NCBI GenBank assembly: GCA_037576215.1
Contig: JBANDB010000018.1
Location: forward strand, 1,054,001-1,118,000
Length of the DNA stretch: 64,000 bases
DNA from: Armillaria gallica
Lineage: Eukaryota > Basidiomycota > Agaricomycetes > Agaricales > Physalacriaceae
Reading direction: 5' to 3'
Part shown: positions 59,141-64,000 of the stretch, piece by piece
Position numbering within the stretch: the stretch's first letter is position 1
Layout of the letters: every line of letters starts with the position of its first letter
Position numbers and translations under genes: made by a program
Notes under the pieces: generated by a model
What the model was told of the DNA's origin: nothing
Databases searched by the model: none
What the model saw: the letters and a program-made list of their open reading frames with translations, nothing else

Positions 59141-59218
59141 GATGACCCGGACGCAGAATGTGTAGGACTGAAAACAAACAAATGGATGCTGAGTGCTTCG
59201 ACCTCAACAGGTCCTGGC

Positions 59219-59225
59219 TTTTATA
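59219..59225 (-). promoter_or_regulatory. TATA box of PG4
   Basis: The minus strand reads GGTATAAAAGCC about 80 bp upstream of the PG4 start, matching the GGTATAAAATC of PG2. Confidence 0.65.
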
Positions 59226-59620
59226 CCATCGAAGAGACTGTGCTGGAAGATTCACGGAGGTGAGTGCCTATAAATATACTTCTGCAAAGAACGCATGGAC
59301 GATCTACATACCGAAAGAAACCTTGATATGATATTGTATGGGACCCTTTCAGCCGCCCATAGCGACACGGCCCGCCCGGTCCCCTGCGGTCCAACATATG
59401 TCGTCCGAACGTCCGAACCCGTCTACAGACGTGAGTGTACGCACTTCCTATGTGTTCTGTGCACACGATGCCTAGTGTGAGTGTATTGTCTTTGCATCCG
59501 ACCTCGCTCATTTAAGCTCATTTTCCGTTGTCCTCCGTCTAAGCGACGCGGTCCATGTTTCCGAAATAGTGCTAGAAACGATAACCCGGCCCTTTGCAAT
59601 GGAGGCATCATACGGTCCAC
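59226..59620 (-). promoter_or_regulatory. PG4 upstream region conserved with PG2 and PG3
   Basis: It matches PG2 upstream DNA (23750-23985) over most of its length: CACCTCCGTGAATCTTCCAG, TATATTTATAGG, CATGCGTTCTTTGCAGAAG and a GGACCGGGCGGGCCGTGTCGCTATGG block. The match to PG3 upstream is weaker. Conserved blocks beyond the TATA box suggest that regulatory DNA was duplicated along with the genes. Confidence 0.6.
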
Positions 59621-62600
59621 CCCTTCCTAACGAAAAGTGTGCCTGGAAGGGAGCTATTTCAGTAAAACGTAAAATGTGGAAACGCAAGCAAACCCGATGA
59701 AACAGCCTTGATCGGACGGATCAGAAGGCTAGATCAATCAAGCCCTCGCCTTTTGGCTGCGCAAAATGATCACCTGGCAGGAAGAGTCGGGGAAATTAGT
59801 CAGAGGTTCACTAAAAAGCTTCTCCGCGCTCAATGCATCCCATACAGATTCGTTACAAAAAGTGGAGGCGACGGTGTTTACGCTATCAACTGAGTGTCGC
59901 TATACCACCGATGCACGACGGCGTGATCGAGTAACGGTTCAAGTTGACTATACCAGGAACACTTATAGATCAACAGCGGTATATTTAAATAAGGCAGCGC
60001 GCTTCAGAGTCTTTCTTGGCAATGGTATCATACAACCTTGCCGGATGGTACAAGTATAGCTAACACTCCGCAAGTATTGCAGCAGCAGCCGTACGATGAT
60101 AATCAATCTATGTGCTGACGGAGTCGCCGTCAAGATTCAACGGACTAGCAAGAAAATCTGAATGCAGCCAGAATTGTATCCGCCCATATCGTTCCAGGGA
60201 GCACTGCAACCCGGGAGAGATGACCATGACGCCAGTCTGTTATAATGTTCCAAACTTTCATGGCATTTTTAACGGAACGAACTTACAGAGATGCCTGCAC
60301 CGACTCTTCTCAATCCTATGGAGGAAGGGTGGGCTGTCTTCGAAGTGACTGAAGGCTGATAGTTTGGCGGGCCACTGCATGGTAGCAACAAATGGCAGAG
60401 AACAAAACTCCCCGCGGATTTTCTACGAGGACGATCAGCAAGTACTAAAGAGGCACCAGACTTTCAAAACACGCAGTTGACAGCCCGTTTTAACACCCAA
60501 ACCACGTATTACGCTAACATAGAACGGATGTCTGTATGAAAATCCAGAACTTGGTATCTTCGTAGGTTCTTCGAAGCGCTGCTTGTGAGTCGTCCGTTTT
60601 TATGCGCATACAACGGGCCTCAGTCGTTCCAGTCACATCGGGCGGTGTCAGCACCAACTTCATTGAGCAATTCGGCCAAAGCTATTCTGCACTCGCTATT
60701 CGGATTCATGGTCCTACTAGAGTGGTCAGTATTAATTAATGGTGATACGAGCCTGCCTTACGTCGAATTGGGTGTTGCCTTTCCGGTGTTCGCGACCGCG
60801 TTACATGCGAACTGAGCTGAAGCTCCGCTGTGAGAAGGCCAGTCGATCGCTGAGGCCATACAGAAGAGAGACCGAGTTTTGGATGATGGTGGTAAGAGGA
60901 AGGCCAAGGAAGACTGATCGGCCCGTTCTGCCGAAATGACCACAGTTTTTTTTACTGCCACCGCTTCATTCGTCTCGTCAACCGCGATATGAAATGCTGC
61001 CGACGTTTCTGTTAGAAAAGCTACTATGGAGATACGCCTATGCTAAAACTCAAAAATTTTCGGGTAAATGTTTCCTATACTAGTACCACTCTGGCTTGAT
61101 TCTGGCTGTTATATTTCCGTCGAGTTTACCTGGTCCGATTGTGTTCGAAGCCTGTGTTACTAAGGATGGATAAAGCTATTGGACGCCAACCATCAGTACA
61201 TCGATTATGTTCTGGTACACCTGTCACCAGCAGCCAGTGGACTTCGACCTCTGTTCGGAGTCTTTTACAGAGCGTCCGGGCACCTCGTCCCTTAGATCTA
61301 TGGTGAAGCTGACTTCCAATATGTGATTTATCCTTCGAACCCTGTGTCTTATTCGCGTCTCACCAGCTTGTACAGAATTCGAAACAGAGTAACCGCCGAA
61401 ACCCGCTATCCTACCCCCACTACATTTCAGCGACAGGGCTTCGAGATGAGCCCTCCGATGCACGATTCTGCTAGACCTAAACAAATCGCTTCCGTCTTCG
61501 CTATGATCTATCGGCCATCAGCACCGAGCTAATACATAGCTTAGTTCGATTACGGCTCCTCTAACAATAAGTCGAACCTTTACTAGTCTGCTTACAAACT
61601 TCGAGGACAAGTCCGAAATCAATCAAGTTGAAAGGGAATTACGATTAACTATACGACCTTGAACCAACCTGCCACTATTTTCCTGGCAGGAATCTCCGGT
61701 GAGCCTTGTATTTCTTGGATGTTGCGCTATTGAAGCTAAAAAGGACGCTGCTTGTATGAAGTCAGTCTGGAACACTGCTCATCGAACACCGTAGTGCCCA
61801 GATAGAATATGGGGTGATGCCAGGAAGGGCCTCGCGGTGGACCTGCTTACTGGTTAAGCTCCGTTTAAGCTTTCGGGATTGCGCGCCAAAGTTGTTGAAG
61901 CTGTACAGAAGATCCTGGCACATTTATGACGCTTCGGTCGACTTAAATACACAGTATCCAAGTAAACATTGAGTGGAGTGGGATCGTAATCCAGTAAAAA
62001 CAAATTCATATGGCTATACAGGAAAGAAGAGCAAGGAAGCACAAGAAACGTTGGCGCATTGAAGCCTCGGAGCTCTGTGAGGCGTCTATGCTGGCGGAGG
62101 ACCGGTTAAGGCTGTCCCTTCAGGTCTGTACATTATAAGTTCAAGCCCACTTCGTTCCACACCATAGACACTTACGCTTTTCTGCAGGAGCCCACGGGAC
62201 AACAAACGGTACTGTTGTCACTAAACTGAAGGGTGTAGTATGATATCCCATTAATCTAAATGTCGGTTGAGTATGGTACAGCGGAATGACAGATGATAAG
62301 ACCGACCTCTGTCGCTAAAGGGCTAAAGAGCCGACCGGTGTATGCAATGCCATTAGTGTGGGTGTATATCATGTTAGGCCTAGGCATTTTGTAGAGAGGC
62401 GATGGAGGGGGTTGAGCTTTAACTGGCTTTGTCTGAGTGAAGACACCGATGGGGGGATAATAAGACGTCCCACTGTGGTGTTATTTATATGTTTTCGAGC
62501 AGCATGTACTTGTCGACAAGGATCCCGGCAGCTACAGTTTTTGATAAGATTTTAAGCTACTTCTGCACTTGCGTGAGCAGTCGTGGAACCTACTGTCTCA

Positions 62601-63039
62601 TGCGAGCGATATCTGGTAAGGGCCATCAGAGAACACAAATCCAAGGCGAACTACGCCTGACTGAATTGAACCCGCATTTGAAACTGCAGCTGGACTCGGG
62701 GATAGATCCCCAAGTCTGCGGCACTCAGATAGTACGGAATGAAAGGCCATACTAATATTTGCTAGGACTCCGGATACCACTGATAGTCGCCCTCTGGTAA
62801 TTCACCTCCGTCTCTATCAATCTCCAGGCCCTGTTCGGAAAGGCCCCATCACTGATCAGCGCTTAACTCCTAGCTCGGTTCGATCGTGGCTCTTCTTGAA
62901 ACCAAGAACTTGAATCTAACAATGCCTAGACGTCTAGTAAGGCTGAGTCTGCTTACGAAGGGTAAGCACGGTAGCTGAGCTCGGTCCATCACCATTGAAA
63001 TCAACCAACGGAGTAGATGGCAGTAAGGGTGTACCGGAC
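59621..63039. other. Gene-poor region
   Basis: About 3.4 kb with many short frames (the largest under 100 codons) and no recognisable product or splice chain. It may be decayed mobile-element or pseudogene DNA. Confidence 0.3.
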
Positions 63040-63125
63040 CGTCAAGCCGGAACACCCGGTTGGTCGGTCGGTCGGCTCGATGGGGACTAAAAAAAATTCT
63101 CTATCGATTTTTTTTCAGACTTTTT
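63040..63125 (+). repeat. GGTTGGT-motif repeat, copy 3
   Basis: It reads TACCGGACCGTCAAGCCGGA then ACACCCGGTTGGTCGGTCGG, with a short GC-rich stretch, an A-tract (GGGGACTAAAAAAAATT) and TTTCAGACTTTTTGG. The parallel with copy 2 on the other strand near 29.77 kb covers all four blocks. Confidence 0.5.
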
Positions 63126-63419
63126 GGGGTAATTCCTGTCATGCACACAGTCAAAACTGAATAAAATAAGTTCAACATTGCTTCTGACCTTTACATATAG
63201 GCTCCGAAGTGTCTCGGTGATTTTGTGTCCCATGCGAAGGGGGTCAGGGAATATGGTAGGTCAACACTGCCACCTATCGGAGAGTTGCTACATGGAAAGA
63301 GGACAGTCTAAACCATTATTTCCCCGTACCAAGACGGCCGATGACGGCTATAGCGGTAATGTTGGCTTGCCGGTGGCGGTGCGCTTACCAGTATGGTATG
63401 TTTTGCACCAACTTAGTAT

Positions 63420-63475
63420 GTTATTCCCACGGTGGTCGGTCGGTCGGCTGGCTGGGGCCTAAAAAAAAGTCGAGT
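63420..63475 (+). repeat. GGTTGGT-motif repeat, copy 4
   Basis: GGTGGTCGGTCGGTCGGCTG is followed by GCTGGGGCCTAAAAAAAAGT. It is direct to copy 3, about 380 bp downstream. Confidence 0.5.
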
Positions 63476-63608
63476 GGATGTAAGTAGTTTTTTGCAATCC
63501 TCGGACCCCCTTGGATGGCGGAGTTTTAATCATTCGCAGTTGCTTGAACGTTGAAGTTGAACAGTTCTTCCTTGACCATCTTTATTCACCACCTGGTGCG
63601 TCCGTGAC

Positions 63609-64000
63609 ATGACCTTTTCCGAATGGCCAAATACACTACCCAAATGGCGCGACAGGTGTTTCAAGCCCGAGGGTAGTTGGCCATACGACCTCTGGAAGCC
63701 AGAGCCACTCCAGAATTTTTTTAGGGAACATGGTTATCACTTGTGGGTAACTATGCATGAATGTGGCTTGGGTGATGAAGACCACCACCACCTTTCGCTT
63801 ATTCCGCCGAACGACGAACCTCGCCGACCTGATGGTTATACTTTCGTGACTCGTTATCAATGTGAGCCTGGCATCGTCATTCATAGAGCGAACTTTCACC
63901 AATTAGTACGTTCGAAGTTTCAATATTTCCAGTTCAGTTTGTTAATCGCTGGAGTATTTAGAGGAACATCCACTGCCCGGCGCGCACCATTCACAATCAA
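63609..64000 (+). CDS. Kinase-like gene, 5' part (runs off the window)
   Basis: The ATG at 63609 opens a frame MTFSEWPNTLPKWRDRCFKP, then YDLWKPEPLQNFFREHGYHL, WVTMHECGLGDEDHHHLSLI, PPNDEPRRPDGYTFVTRYQC and RANFHQL. A GTACGT donor at about 63907 and an acceptor (ATTTAG) at about 63961 join a segment reading RNIHCPARTIHNQ at the edge. The same two exons, damaged, occur at 43.7-44.1 kb, where a degenerate kinase C-lobe follows. The assignment to the mushroom kinase-like family rests on that relative. No kinase catalytic motif lies inside the visible part. Confidence 0.55.
   Translation, partial: MTFSEWPNTLPKWRDRCFKPEGSWPYDLWKPEPLQNFFREHGYHLWVTMHECGLGDEDHHHLSLIPPNDEPRRPDGYTFVTRYQCEPGIVIHRANFHQLVRSKFQYFQFSLLIAGVFRGTSTARRAPFTI

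Noticed and set aside
1..64000. CRISPR arrays, rRNA genes, bacterial operons
   Set aside because: No regularly spaced repeats and no rRNA signatures were seen. Dense GT-AG introns show that this is fungal nuclear DNA.

Overview
This is nuclear DNA of a filamentous basidiomycete, most likely an Agaricomycete. The genes are cut by many short introns (roughly 45-70 bp, GT...AG). The families seen are ones expanded in that group: GH28 endopolygalacturonases, DUF6534-type membrane proteins, F-box-like proteins, degenerate fungal protein-kinase-like proteins, Kre9/KNH-like GPI proteins, cytochrome P450s and etherase-type glutathione S-transferases (GST). All exon joins below were made by eye from splice signals and reading frame. 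Family names come from motif recognition, not from a database search.

Layout. 1-492: 5' half of a DUF6534-like membrane protein (-). 1224-3108: endopolygalacturonase PG1 (-). 4390-6134: a frameshifted GST gene between two direct repeats. 6135-9570: gene-poor, with tRNA-like remnants. 9571-10977: thioredoxin-domain protein disulfide isomerase (+). 11891-12141: small secreted protein (-). 12726-14330: Ran-binding-domain protein (-). 17955-18830: GPI-anchored Kre9/KNH-like protein (+). 21061-21946 (-) and 22092-22847 (+): TRAPP subunit Trs33 and a nucleotidyltransferase-like protein, head to head. 24062-25949: PG2 (+), followed by a broken GST at 26539-27352. 29951-32055: cytochrome P450 (-). 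34632-36074: decaying carboxylesterase (-). 36984-38816: kinase-like protein (+). 39232-41129: PG3 (-). 43690-48116: two kinase-like pseudogenes on either side of an intact Ulp1/SENP-like cysteine protease (-). 48633-57159: three F-box-like genes (one intact, two broken), an unrecognised three-exon gene, and a scrambled partial copy of that region. 57267-59140: PG4 (-). 63609-64000: start of another kinase-like gene (+), running off the window.

Housekeeping genes (Trs33, RanBD protein, PDI) alternate with fast-evolving, duplicated accessory genes. The main theme is local duplication and decay. Four polygalacturonases share motif order, intron pattern, very small exons and, for PG2-PG4, related upstream DNA. 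Two of them (PG1, PG2) have a GST next to them, and both GSTs are broken. Kinase-like and F-box-like genes also occur as intact and decayed copies. The secreted pectinases, P450, GSTs and esterase fit a plant-tissue or litter-degrading lifestyle, which is an inference. I found no rRNA, no CRISPR array and no convincing intact tRNA gene.
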